Part shown: in pieces, positions 55,874 through 63,634 of the stretch
Layout: each line of letters starts with the position of its first letter
Position numbering within the stretch: position 1 is the stretch's first letter
Assembly: GCA_963836195.1 (NCBI GenBank)
Contig: CAWIIX010000026.1
Location: 62,001 to 126,000 of the forward strand
From: Trebonia sp963836195
GTDB taxonomy: Bacteria > Actinomycetota > Actinomycetes > Streptosporangiales > Streptosporangiaceae
Length of the DNA stretch: 64,000 nucleotides
Direction of reading: 5' to 3'
Translations under genes and position numbers: made by a program
Notes under the pieces: generated by a model
Database searches by the model: none
What the model saw: only the letters and a program-made list of their open reading frames with translations
Told to the model about the DNA's origin: nothing

Positions 55874-57379
55874 ATGTCGGGGACCACCGAGTTCGGCCTC
55901 ATCATCGCTGTGATCGGCTTGGCCGGGACCGCGGCGGTGCTATCCAACCGGCTGAGCGCCCGGCTGCGGGTGCCCGCCCCCGCGTTCTTCCTCGTCGCGG
56001 CCGTGATTGCCGCGCAACTGTGGCCGCAGTCGGCGCTGTCCTCCGCGGGCACGGTGCTGCCCGCCGCCACGGTCGAGCACGTCGTCACCGTGGCGCTCGC
56101 GATCATCTTGTTCGACGGGGGCATGCACATCGGCCGGCGGCGGTTCCGTACCGCGGCCGCCGCCATCGTCTGGACCGGGATCGCCGGCACGCTCGTCGCC
56201 GCCGCAGGCACCACGGTGGCCGCGCACTACGTCGCGGGCATGGGCTGGCACCTGGCGCTGCTGGTGGGCACGGCGGTGGCGGCGACCGACCCGGCGGTGG
56301 TGTTCTCGGTCTTCGGCCGACGCGAGATCGCGGGCCGGACCGGGGTGCTGCTCGAGGGCGAGTCCGGCGCCAACGACCCGGTCGGGATCGCGCTGCTCAC
56401 CGCGCTGCTGGCCGCGCACGGCAGCGTCGGGGCGATCGTCGGGCACGTGGTAGGCGAGTTCGCGCTGCAGATGACCGTCGGGGTCGCGATCGGGGTGGCG
56501 GGCGGGCTGGCGCTGCTAGCGTTCATGCGCCGGGTGCCGCTGCCGAGCGAGGGGCTGTACTCGCCCCGGGTGCTGGCGGGGGTGCTGGTGATCTTCGGCG
56601 TCGCCACCGTCGCCCAGGGCTCGGGCTTCCTGGCCGTGCTGGTGGCCGGGATCATCCTCGGCGACGAGCCCGCCCCGTACAAGCGGGAGATCGAGCGGTT
56701 CCACTCCTCGCTCGCGAGCCTGGCCGAGATCGTCGCGTTCACCATGCTCGGGCTCACCATGCGGCTGTCCGAGCTCGCGAGCAGGTCGGCCTGGGCACAC
56801 GGGCTGGCGCTGGCGATCCTGCTGACGTTCGTCATCCGCCCCGTGCTTGGCGGCCTGGTGCTGCTGCCGGTCCGGCTGACCGTGCAGGAGCGGATCTTCT
56901 TCCTCTGGACCGGGCTCAAGGGCGCCGTCCCGATCCTGCTCGGCCTGACCATCCTCGACTCCGGCACGGCCGGCGCCGCCCAGGCCTATCAGGTGATCTT
57001 CGTCATCGTCGGCTTCTCGGTTACCGTGCAGGGCGGCCTGGTCCCCGCCCTCGCCCACCGGCTCCGCATCCCGCTGCGGACGGTCGAGCCGGAGCCCTGG
57101 TCGCTCGGGATCCGCTTCAGCGAGGAGCCGGAGGGGCTGCACCGATACCACGTGGCCGCCGGCGCCACCGCCGACGGCAGCACCGTCGGCGACCTGCCCT
57201 GCGGTGAGAACGCCTGGGTCAGCCTCGTGATCAGAGACGGCGCGTTGCTCACGGTCGGCGGCGACACCACCCTGCAGGCCGGGGACGACGTCCTCGTCCT
57301 GGCCGACCCCGACGAGACCCCCACCCTCGAGCGTTATTTCACCGACCCCGCGCCTCCCAGGCGCCCCACGGGCCACTAG
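55874..57379 (+). CDS. CPA1-type cation/proton antiporter with TrkA-C domain
   Basis: The product has 501 residues. Twelve or thirteen membrane helices cover about 1-395, with the CPA1 motifs AIILFDGGMHIGRRRFR, VAATDPAVVFSVFGRREIAG and LEGESGANDPVGIALLTALL, the last holding the paired acidic residues of the ion site. The C-terminal part from about 420 has a TrkA-C fold (VGDLPCGENAWVSLVIRDGA, LQAGDDVLVLADPDE), which binds nucleotides such as c-di-AMP in other bacteria. K+ or Na+ may be exported; KdpFABC in the same window takes K+ up. Confidence 0.92.
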   Translation: MSGTTEFGLIIAVIGLAGTAAVLSNRLSARLRVPAPAFFLVAAVIAAQLWPQSALSSAGTVLPAATVEHVVTVALAIILFDGGMHIGRRRFRTAAAAIVWTGIAGTLVAAAGTTVAAHYVAGMGWHLALLVGTAVAATDPAVVFSVFGRREIAGRTGVLLEGESGANDPVGIALLTALLAAHGSVGAIVGHVVGEFALQMTVGVAIGVAGGLALLAFMRRVPLPSEGLYSPRVLAGVLVIFGVATVAQGSGFLAVLVAGIILGDEPAPYKREIERFHSSLASLAEIVAFTMLGLTMRLSELASRSAWAHGLALAILLTFVIRPVLGGLVLLPVRLTVQERIFFLWTGLKGAVPILLGLTILDSGTAGAAQAYQVIFVIVGFSVTVQGGLVPALAHRLRIPLRTVEPEPWSLGIRFSEEPEGLHRYHVAAGATADGSTVGDLPCGENAWVSLVIRDGALLTVGGDTTLQAGDDVLVLADPDETPTLERYFTDPAPPRRPTGH

Positions 57380-57418
57380 CGTTAGCCCGTCCGGGGCCCC
57401 CTAGTCCGGACTTCGAGC

Positions 57419-57512
57419 TCATCGTGTGCCGTTGGGGGCACGTGTCACCGCACTCACGCATGATCGTGTTCCCTTCGGGTCGCGGGCGGCCCCCAACTCC
57501 CCACGATCATGC
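57419..57512. repeat. ATYGTGTKCCSTT intergenic repeat with 11-bp inverted repeat
   Basis: CATCGTGTGCCGTTGGGGGC at 57420-57439 is identical to the copy at 27207. A second element ATCGTGTTCCCTTCGGGTCG follows from about 57464 and is close to the inverted one at 27232-27252. GCATGATCGTG and CACGATCATGC (about 57458 and 57502) make a perfect 11-bp inverted repeat with a GC-rich loop. The site lies between the convergent antiporter and tRNA-Leu genes. No gene is seen in 57380-57615. Confidence 0.6.
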
Positions 57513-57615
57513 AATTCCGGGCCGGACGCGCAACCAGTGGTGTTGGTGTTGCGTGTGGGATTAGTGAGACCGACTTTGGGGGACGGCGATGGGTCGTCCA
57601 CCCGAAGGATGAGGG

Positions 57616-57698
57616 TGCGGGCGAAGGGACTTGAACCCCCACGGTGTTTCCACCAACAGGACCTAAACCTGCCGCGTCTGCCATTTCGCCACGCCCGC
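57616..57698 (-). tRNA. tRNA-Leu, anticodon UAG
   Basis: The 83-nt sequence on the minus strand folds as a class II tRNA. Acceptor arms GCGGGCG and CGCCCGC pair over seven bases, the anticodon loop is TTTAGGT (anticodon TAG, for CUA and other CUN codons) within a GCAGG/CCTGT stem, a long variable arm (TGGTGGAAACACCG) follows, and the T arm has GGGGGTTCAAGTCCC. The 3' CCA is not encoded (ACCC follows). It lies 11 bp after the bcp stop, on the same strand. Confidence 0.95.
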
Positions 57699-57709
57699 GT
57701 GTTGCTTTT

Positions 57710-58180
57710 CTATACTCCCAGATCCTTGCGGAGCCGGTCGACGTGGCCGGTTGCCTTGACGGCGTACAGGGCCTTCTCGATCTTGCCGTCGGGATCGATG
57801 ACGAAGGTGGAGCGGATCACGCCCATGATCGTCTTGCCGTAGTTCATCTTCTCGCCGTACGCGCCGTAGGCGGTCAGGACCGACTTGTCCTGGTCGGACA
57901 GGAGCGGAAAGGTGATGTGCTCCTTCTCGCGGAACTTGGCCAGCTTGGCCGGGGCGTCCGGGGAGATGCCGAGCACCGCCAGCCCGAGCTTGCCGAAGTC
58001 GGGCATGGCGGCGGTGAAGTCGCACGCCTGCTTCGTGCAGCCGGGGGTGAGCGCGGCCGGGTAGAAGTAGACGATCACCCGCTGGCCGCGCAGCGACGAC
58101 AGCGACACCGCGTTGCCGTCGGCGTCGGGCAGCGTGAAGTCGGGCGCCTCGTCGCCTGGCTCGAGTCGTGCTCCGGCCAC
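57710..58180 (-). CDS. bcp: Thioredoxin-dependent thiol peroxidase (peroxiredoxin Q/Bcp)
   Basis: The product has 156 residues. The peroxidatic Cys is in PAALTPGCTKQACDF, with the resolving Cys five residues later, the typical Bcp TxxCTxxxC pattern. Strand motifs LEPGDEAPDFTLPDADG and VIVYFYPA precede it. GKTIMGVIRSTFVIDPDGKI and the C-terminal VDRLRKDLG are also usual. It reduces peroxides with thioredoxin as electron donor. tRNA-Leu follows within 11 bp and may be co-transcribed. Confidence 0.95.
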   Translation of the reverse strand: MAGARLEPGDEAPDFTLPDADGNAVSLSSLRGQRVIVYFYPAALTPGCTKQACDFTAAMPDFGKLGLAVLGISPDAPAKLAKFREKEHITFPLLSDQDKSVLTAYGAYGEKMNYGKTIMGVIRSTFVIDPDGKIEKALYAVKATGHVDRLRKDLGV

Positions 58181-58307
58181 TGGGCCTCCCCTCCTGCGGT
58201 GCTGTTCCGCCCATACGCTATCGCATTACGGCGGGGTCGTTTCCGGGCAGGGTTTTGCGATGCCGCATAGGGTAGCCGTGTGCCACGGGTCGCGTGACTA
58301 AGCCGGA

Positions 58308-58733
58308 TTGCGGACGCTCAGCGTGGCCGGCCAGTCGCTGCCCGGCGGCCTTTCCGAGATCATCACGCCGGGCAGCCTCTACATGAAGTGGTCGGTCCTC
58401 ACCCAGGAGCTGCACGCGAGCAGGCCCTGGCTGGCGATACCGGTGTCGGCCCTCAGCAAGAGCAGCGGGATCAACCTCAGCCAGCTCTTCAGCCAGGCCA
58501 CGAGCACCAGCCCGCTCAACGAGTCCCAGCTGCTCACCGGCGCCACCGGCGTGCGCAAGGCGGGGACCCGGACCCTCGACGGCGTCCCGGTGACCGAGTA
58601 CACCGGGACCGTCGCCCTCGACAAGGGGATGCAGTACCTCTCCGGCAGCGCCAAGGCCGCGATGCAGAAGCAGATCACCGCGGCCGACCAGACCACCGCG
58701 CTGCCGGCGGGCGCGCTCGGCAGCGTCGGCTAA
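58308..58733 (+). pseudogene. LppX/LprG-like lipoprotein fragment
   Basis: The open frame begins at a TTG in SVAGQSLPGGLSEIITPGS and ends after MQKQITAADQTT. It covers only the middle of the actinobacterial lipid-binding lipoprotein fold: SLYMKWSVLTQELHASRPWL, VRKAGTRTLDGVPVTEYTGT and VALDKGMQYLSGSAK. Signal peptide and lipobox are absent, and the C-terminal half (the strands with W/DGxxRxxK) is missing. It is best read as a remnant, lying between bcp and rdgB. Confidence 0.55.
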
Positions 58734-58796
58734 CCCAGCGGCCAGTCCCGGCACCGGGGCCGGCCCCGGGCTTGCGCCCGGCGCCGACGCTGGCGG

Positions 58797-59402
58797 CTAG
58801 GCGCGCGCGGCGATGACCGGGGCGAGGGCGCGGAAGGCGCGGCCACGGTGGCTGATCGCGTCCTTGTCGGCGGGCTCGAGCTCGGCCGTCGTGCTCGACA
58901 GGCCCTCGGGCACGAAGATCGGGTCGTAGCCGAAGCCGTTGCCGCCACGGGGGGCGCGGGTCAGGGTGCCGGCCAGCACGCCGGTCGCGGTCCACTCACC
59001 GCCGCCCGGGAGCGCCAGCGCGGCGACGCAGACGAACGCGGCGCCGCGCTGGTCGACATCCGCGAGCTGGCCGAGCAGCAGGGCCAGGTTGGCGGCGTCG
59101 TCCCCGTGCTTGCCCGCCCAGCGGGCCGACAGCACGCCGGGCATGCCGTGCAGCGCGTCGGCGGCCAGGCCGGAGTCGTCGGAGACGGCCGGCAACCCGG
59201 TGTAGGCCGCGATCGCGCGCGCCTTCAGCAGCGCGTTGTCGGCGAAGGTGAGGCCGGTCTCGGGCACGTCGGGCGCGCCGGGGAGGGAGTCGAGGCCGAC
59301 GATCTCGATGCCGTCGCCGACATCGGCCAGGATCCGGTTCAGCTCCGCGATCTTGCCGGCGTTCCGCGTCGCCAGCGCGACCCGGCGGGCCGGTTCAGCC
59401 AC
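58797..59402 (-). CDS. rdgB: XTP/dITP diphosphatase (Ham1/RdgB)
   Basis: The product has 201 residues. It starts VALATRNAGKIAELNRIL, the nucleotide-binding T/SxNxxK motif. GLTFADNALLKARA and AVSDDSGLAADALHGMPGVL (catalytic Asp pair) follow, and the C-terminal stretch GFGYDPIFVPEGL and DAISHRGRAFRAL completes the family. It removes deaminated purine nucleotides. It overlaps the rph end by 8 bp, so the two are translationally coupled. Confidence 0.95.
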   Translation of the reverse strand: MAEPARRVALATRNAGKIAELNRILADVGDGIEIVGLDSLPGAPDVPETGLTFADNALLKARAIAAYTGLPAVSDDSGLAADALHGMPGVLSARWAGKHGDDAANLALLLGQLADVDQRGAAFVCVAALALPGGGEWTATGVLAGTLTRAPRGGNGFGYDPIFVPEGLSSTTAELEPADKDAISHRGRAFRALAPVIAARA

Positions 59403-60126
59403 CGAGCGCCCCGTTCAGTGCCTCGGTCTGCAGCCGGGTCAGCTCGGCGCAGCCGGCCGTCGCGAGGTCGAGCAGGCTGGCGAGCATGGCCCGGGAGAAC
59501 GGCTCGCGCTCGGCGGTGCCCTGGATCTCGACGAAGTCCCCGGTGCCGGTGCAGACCACGTTCATGTCGGTCTCGGCGGCCGAGTCCTCCTCGTAGGCCA
59601 GGTCGAGCCGGGGCTCGCCGTTCACGATCCCGACCGAGACCGCGGCGACCGAGGCGACCAGCGGGCTGCCCTTCAGCTTGCCGCGCTTGCGGAGCCAGTC
59701 GATCGCGTCCGCGAGGGCCACGTACCCGCCGGTGACGGCGGCCGTCCTGGTGCCGCCGTCGGCCTGCAGCACGTCGCAGTCGATGACGATCGTGTTCTCG
59801 CCCAGCGCCTTGTAATCCACCGCCGCGCGCAGCGACCGGCCGACCAGCCGGGAGATCTCGTGCGTGCGCCCGCCCAGGCGGCCCTTGACCGACTCCCGGT
59901 CGTTCCTGGTGTTGGTCGCCCGCGGCAGCATCGCGTACTCGGCGGTCACCCAGCCGAGCCCGCTCCCCCGCCGCCACCTCGGCACCTCCTCGGTGACGCT
60001 GGCGGCGCAGAGCACCCGGGTCTTGCCGAACTCCACGAGCACCGACCCCTCGGCGTGATCGAGCCATCCCCGGGTAATCCGCACCGGCCGCAGCGCATCC
60101 GCGGCCCTTCCGTCTGGACGTGTCAT
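59395..60126 (-). CDS. rph: Ribonuclease PH
   Basis: The product has 243 residues. It starts RPDGRAADALRPVRI, then LDHAEGSVLVEFGKTRVLCA and AEYAMLPRATNTRNDRE. The phosphate-binding loop is GGRTHEISRLVGRSLRAAVD, and the catalytic acidic residues lie in ENTIVIDCDVLQADGGTRTA. It trims tRNA 3' ends phosphorolytically. The order MBL-rph-rdgB matches Rv1339-rphA-Rv1341 of mycobacteria. The start overlaps the upstream MBL gene by 4 bp. Confidence 0.96.
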   Translation of the reverse strand: MTRPDGRAADALRPVRITRGWLDHAEGSVLVEFGKTRVLCAASVTEEVPRWRRGSGLGWVTAEYAMLPRATNTRNDRESVKGRLGGRTHEISRLVGRSLRAAVDYKALGENTIVIDCDVLQADGGTRTAAVTGGYVALADAIDWLRKRGKLKGSPLVASVAAVSVGIVNGEPRLDLAYEEDSAAETDMNVVCTGTGDFVEIQGTAEREPFSRAMLASLLDLATAGCAELTRLQTEALNGALGG

Positions 60127-60926
60127 GAATCAACCCTACCGGGGTCGCGCCCGGGCCCGCCCGAGGCAACGGCGGTCCCGGACAGGTCGATGACCTGTCC
60201 GGTGACGGCCACGTCGATGCGGCCGTCGAAGGACGCGGCCGCCTCCTCGCGGGCCGCGTCCGGGTCGTTCCAGGGCTGCAGGTGGGTGAGGACCAGCCGT
60301 CCGGCGCCGGCCCGGGAGGCGTAGCCGGCCGCCTGGCGGGCGGTCAGGTGCAGGTCAGGCGGCAGGTCGGGGCCGTCGAGGAACGCCGCCTCGGATAGGA
60401 ACACGTCGGCGCCCCTGGCCAGGCCGACCACGGCCTCGGTCTCGCCGGTGTCACCGGTGTAGGCGAGCGTCCGGCCGCCGTGGGCGAACCGGAAGCCGAA
60501 CGTCTCGACCGGGTGGTTCATGTGCGCGAGGGTCACGTCGAACGGCCCGATCCGCGCCGAGCCGGGCGCGAGCGTCTCGAACGTGAACCGCTGCGCCAGC
60601 CCGTCGTCCCCTTCGGGTGAGTGGATGAGGCCGATCCGCTCGCGCGCGCCGGCCGGCCCGTAGACCGGGATCGCCGGCTGCGGCCCGGCCGGGGCGTAGG
60701 TCCGCGCGACCGAGTAGGAGTACAGGTCGACGCAGTGGTCGGCGTGCAGGTGGCTCAGCGCGACGGCGTCCACGCCGAACAGCGGCGCGTACCGCTGCAG
60801 CGCCCCCAGCGAGCCGTTGCCCATGTCGATGACGAGCCGGAAACCGTCCGCCTCAAGCAGATAGCAGGACGCCGCGCTCTCCGGACCCGGGAAACTCCCG
60901 GAGCAGCCCACCACGGTAAGACGCAT
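60123..60926 (-). CDS. Metallo-beta-lactamase-fold hydrolase (Rv1339-like)
   Basis: The product has 267 residues. It begins MRLTVVGCSGSFPGPESAAS, and the metal site is LSHLHADHCVDL with later GSARIGPFDV, TLAYTGDTGETEAVV and the final LVLTHLQPWNDP. It resembles RNase Z/PhnP-like phosphodiesterases. The mycobacterial homologue Rv1339 has been reported as a cAMP phosphodiesterase, so cyclic-nucleotide hydrolysis is a reasonable guess. It sits between cysM and rph, 28 bp after cysM's stop on the same strand. Confidence 0.9.
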   Translation of the reverse strand: MRLTVVGCSGSFPGPESAASCYLLEADGFRLVIDMGNGSLGALQRYAPLFGVDAVALSHLHADHCVDLYSYSVARTYAPAGPQPAIPVYGPAGARERIGLIHSPEGDDGLAQRFTFETLAPGSARIGPFDVTLAHMNHPVETFGFRFAHGGRTLAYTGDTGETEAVVGLARGADVFLSEAAFLDGPDLPPDLHLTARQAAGYASRAGAGRLVLTHLQPWNDPDAAREEAAASFDGRIDVAVTGQVIDLSGTAVASGGPGRDPGRVDS

Positions 60927-60954
60927 GAAACACAGTGTGCCTCACGAGAGAAAT

Positions 60955-61902
60955 TCAGGCCCAGAGTTGGCCTTCGAGCTTCGCTTCGGCGTCGCCCAGG
61001 GTGCCGCTGTAGGCGCCGGTGGAGAGGTACTTCCACCCGCCGTCGGCGACCAGCACGACGATGTCGGCCCGCTCCTTCGCCTTGACCGCCTGGGCGGCCA
61101 TCGCCAGCCCGGCGTGCAGCGCGCAGCCGGCCGAGATGCCGGCGAAGATGCCCTCCTTGGACAGGAAGTCCCTGGTCCGGCGGAGCGCGTCGGCCGAGGA
61201 GACCGAGAACCTGGTGGTCAGCACCGAGGCGTCGTAGAGCTCGGGGACGAAGCCCTCGTCCACGTTCCGCAGGCCGTAGACCAGCTCGCCGTACCTCGGC
61301 TCGGCCGCCACGATCTTGACGTCGGGCACGTGCTCGCGCAGGAACCGGCCGGTCCCCATCAGCGTGCCGGTGGTGCCGAGCCCGGCCACGAAGTGGGTGA
61401 CCGACGGGAGGTCGGCCAGGATCTCCGGCCCGGTCGTCTCGTAGTGGGCCCGGGCGTTCGCTTCGTTGCCGTACTGGTAGAGCATCACCCAGTCGGGGTG
61501 CTCGGCCGCCAGCCGCTTCGCGACCCGGACCGCCTCGTTGGAGCCGCCCGCGGCCGGGGAGGTGAAGATCTCCGCCCCGTACATGCCCAGGATCTGGCGG
61601 CGCTCCTCGCTCGTGTTCTCCGGCATCACCACGATCAGCTGGTAGCCGCGGAGCTTGGCCACCATCGCGAGCGAGATGCCGGTGTTGCCCGAGGTCGGCT
61701 CCAGGATCGTCGAGCCGGGCCGGAGCAGCCCGTCCTTCTCGGCCTGCTCGACCATGAAGAACGCGGCCCGGTCCTTCACCGACCCGGTCGGGTTGCGGTC
61801 CTCGAGCTTGGCCCACAACCGGACGTCGTCGGACGGGGAGAGCCTCGGGAGCCCCACCAGGGGGGTGTTGCCGAGGGAGGCAAGCAGTGAGTCGTAACGC
61901 AA
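60955..61902 (-). CDS. cysM: Cysteine synthase, CysM type (O-phosphoserine sulfhydrylase)
   Basis: The product has 315 residues. The PLP Lys is residue 43 in RNPTGSVKDRAAFFM. The substrate loop is PTSGNTGISLAMVAKLRG and the phosphate-binding loop GLGTTGTLMGTGRFL. The context, next to cysO and mec, matches mycobacterial CysM, which makes cysteine from O-phosphoserine with sulfur carried as CysO thiocarboxylate. Substrate identity is from the operon; CysK-type activity with acetylserine cannot be excluded by sequence alone. Confidence 0.93.
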   Translation of the reverse strand: MRYDSLLASLGNTPLVGLPRLSPSDDVRLWAKLEDRNPTGSVKDRAAFFMVEQAEKDGLLRPGSTILEPTSGNTGISLAMVAKLRGYQLIVVMPENTSEERRQILGMYGAEIFTSPAAGGSNEAVRVAKRLAAEHPDWVMLYQYGNEANARAHYETTGPEILADLPSVTHFVAGLGTTGTLMGTGRFLREHVPDVKIVAAEPRYGELVYGLRNVDEGFVPELYDASVLTTRFSVSSADALRRTRDFLSKEGIFAGISAGCALHAGLAMAAQAVKAKERADIVVLVADGGWKYLSTGAYSGTLGDAEAKLEGQLWA

Positions 61903-61905
61903 CGT

Positions 61906-61921
61906 CAGGGTCCGTTCGGGC
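61906..61921 (+). repeat. Dispersed GGTCCGTTCG repeat, copy 6
   Basis: CAGGGTCCGTTCGG lies in the gap between cysO's stop and cysM's start, just before the cysM ATG. It shares 13 bases with copies 2 and 5. Confidence 0.4.
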
Positions 61922-61943
61922 TAAATGTTTTGAGCCTTTTCCG

Positions 61944-62222
61944 CTACCGCGACCCGCCGGCGACCGCCGGCAGCACCGTCACCGTGTCGCCGTCCTTGAC
62001 CGGGGTCTCGAGGCCGCCGAGGAAGCGGACGTCCTCGTCGTTGAGGTACACGTTGACGAAGCGGCGCAGCTTCTCGCCGTCGACGAGCCGCTCGCGCAGG
62101 CCGCCGTGGGCGGCGTCCAGGTTGTCGAGGAGCTCGTCCAGCGTCGCGCCGGACCCCTCAACCGCCTTGGCGCCGCCGGTGTAGCTGCGCAGGATCGTGG
62201 GGATTCGAACCTCAATGGCCAT
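61944..62222 (-). CDS. cysO: CysO-like sulfur carrier protein (MoaD/ThiS family)
   Basis: The product has 92 residues and a beta-grasp fold: AIEVRIPTILRSYTGGAKAV, LRERLVDGEKLRRFVNVYLN, DEDVRFLGGLETPVKDGDTV. It should carry sulfur as a C-terminal thiocarboxylate for CysM. Mature carriers end in Gly-Gly, whereas this one ends AVAGGSR: two extra residues follow the GG. Mec, encoded next door, could remove them to free the Gly-Gly end. The upstream mec gene and downstream cysM flank it closely. Confidence 0.9.
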   Translation of the reverse strand: MAIEVRIPTILRSYTGGAKAVEGSGATLDELLDNLDAAHGGLRERLVDGEKLRRFVNVYLNDEDVRFLGGLETPVKDGDTVTVLPAVAGGSR

Positions 62223-62284
62223 GTGACAACGCTCCTGTAGTGAACTTCAATACGCCTTGGATTGGAACCGCGCGCCGCGTTCGA

Positions 62285-62692
62285 TCATTCCGAGATCTGG
62301 ACGGGTTCCTCGGTGACCTTGCCGTCGATGATCCGGTACGAGCGGAATTCGGTCTCAGACTCATCCCGGGTCGATACTAGGACGTAGTGCGCCTGCGGCT
62401 CGCCCGCGTAGGAGATGTCGGTGCGCGACGGGTACGCCTCGGTGGCCGTGTGCGAGTGGTAGACCACCACGGCCTCTTCGCTCGAGTCCGCCATCTCGCG
62501 CCACACCCGGAATTGCTCACCGGAGTCGAACTCGTAGAAGGTGGGCGAGCGCGCGGCGTTCAGCATCGGGATGTACCGGGTCGGGGTGTCGCTGCCCTCC
62601 GGGCCGGCGATGACGCCGCAGGCCTCGTCCGGATGGTCCTTGCGGGCGTGTTCGATGATCTTCTCGTAGAGGGCGCGCGAGATCGTCAGCAT
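62285..62692 (-). CDS. mec: Mec, JAMM metalloprotease of the CysO pathway (M67 family)
   Basis: The product has 135 residues. The JAMM zinc site is H79-x-H81 with S89 and D92 (VVYHSHTATEAYPSRTD), and the conserved upstream Glu 23 is in HPDEACGVIAG. In mycobacteria Mec cuts the amide between CysO and newly made cysteine, releasing cysteine and CysO. Because CysO here has two residues after Gly-Gly, Mec may also mature the carrier. It precedes cysO with a 62-bp gap. Confidence 0.93.
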   Translation of the reverse strand: MLTISRALYEKIIEHARKDHPDEACGVIAGPEGSDTPTRYIPMLNAARSPTFYEFDSGEQFRVWREMADSSEEAVVVYHSHTATEAYPSRTDISYAGEPQAHYVLVSTRDESETEFRSYRIIDGKVTEEPVQISE

Positions 62693-62703
62693 GATCCGTG
62701 AGA

Positions 62704-63303
62704 CTACCGGTCGAGCGCGTGGACCAGGGACTCCTGCACCATGCCGAGCCAGCCGTAGACCTCGAACGCGGGCAGCCTCGGGTCTTGCGGGTCCAGCCCT
62801 GCGAGCTGGTCCTCAAATTCCTCGGTCACCTCGAGCCGGACGCCGAACATCAACCGGATGTCGTTCAGCGCCCGCAGCCAGTCCCTGGCCTGGTCGCCGG
62901 TGAGCCTGACCTTGCCGCCCTCAGGCGGCAGGGTCTCGAGCAGGGTCTGCGCGAAGTACTTCTTGGCCTCCCGGAGCGAGGACTCGGTGTACTTGCGGAA
63001 CTCGCCCGCCTTCTCGGGGTCGTCCTTGTACGCGTCCGGCAGCAGCCGGGCGACGACCGGGTCGGCAGGCAGCTCCGGGTCAGGCTCGTCGGGCGAGCTG
63101 AACTGCTTTTCCAGGTCGGCCAGGACGTCGGCCGCCTCGTCGGGCGCGACCCCCACGGGCGACGCCGACGGCGCCGACGGCGCTGTCGGGCGGGCGGGGT
63201 CGTTCAGCAGTTCCATGACCGGGACGACGAGGGTGCGCAGCAGCGTCGCCTCACCGCCCGACAACCTGACGGTGACGCCGCCATCCCTGGTGGACCTGAA
63301 CAT
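62704..63303 (-). CDS. DUF2017 family protein (Rv1332-like)
   Basis: The product has 199 residues. It starts MFRSTRDGGVTVRLSGGEAT. An acidic linker (VGVAPDEAADVLADLEKQFS) and the two helices RLLPDAYKDDPEKAGEFRKY, KVRLTGDQARDWLRALNDIR follow, which are characteristic of DUF2017. It lies between clpS and mec as in mycobacteria. No function is known; a link to ClpS or the protease system is only positional. Confidence 0.9.
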   Translation of the reverse strand: MFRSTRDGGVTVRLSGGEATLLRTLVVPVMELLNDPARPTAPSAPSASPVGVAPDEAADVLADLEKQFSSPDEPDPELPADPVVARLLPDAYKDDPEKAGEFRKYTESSLREAKKYFAQTLLETLPPEGGKVRLTGDQARDWLRALNDIRLMFGVRLEVTEEFEDQLAGLDPQDPRLPAFEVYGWLGMVQESLVHALDR

Positions 63304-63309
63304 CTCTAC

Positions 63310-63600
63310 CTACGCATCCTGGCGAACGGTCGCCCACAGGCCGTAGCCGTGCAGCACCTCGACGTTACGCTCCATGGCCTCGCGGGTGCCGCTCGCCACC
63401 ACGGCCCTGCCCTTGTGGTGGACATCGAGCATGAGCTTCTCTGCCTTCGGCCGGGAGTAGCCGAAGACGTGCTCGAAGACATATGTCACATACGACATCA
63501 GATTTACCGGGTCGTTCCAAACAATCGTCAGCCAGGGCTTATCCGGCACCGATTCATCCGCTGACCGCGGCAAATCCACCTCAGCGGGTGCCACGCTCAC
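63310..63600 (-). CDS. clpS: ClpS, ClpP protease adaptor
   Basis: The product has 96 residues from GTG 63600; earlier in-frame starts add residues beyond the usual flexible N-terminus. ClpS features are PWLTIVWNDPVNLMSYVTYV, with the Asp/Asn residues of the N-degron pocket, then FGYSRPKAEKLMLDVHHKGR and RNVEVLHGYGLWATV. It brings N-end-rule substrates to ClpA/C. It is the first gene in the clpS-DUF2017-mec-cysO-cysM run on this strand. Confidence 0.95.
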   Translation of the reverse strand: MSVAPAEVDLPRSADESVPDKPWLTIVWNDPVNLMSYVTYVFEHVFGYSRPKAEKLMLDVHHKGRAVVASGTREAMERNVEVLHGYGLWATVRQDA

Positions 63601-63634
63601 TCGCAGCCACCTCCCTGTCCGTAGTCTTCCACCT

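Noticed and set aside
57616..57698. Integration site of a mobile element at tRNA-Leu
   Set aside because: No integrase, no direct repeat of the tRNA 3' end and normal housekeeping genes on both sides.
57426..57842. Protein-coding gene across the tRNA on the plus strand
   Set aside because: It runs antisense through tRNA-Leu and bcp and shows no family motifs.
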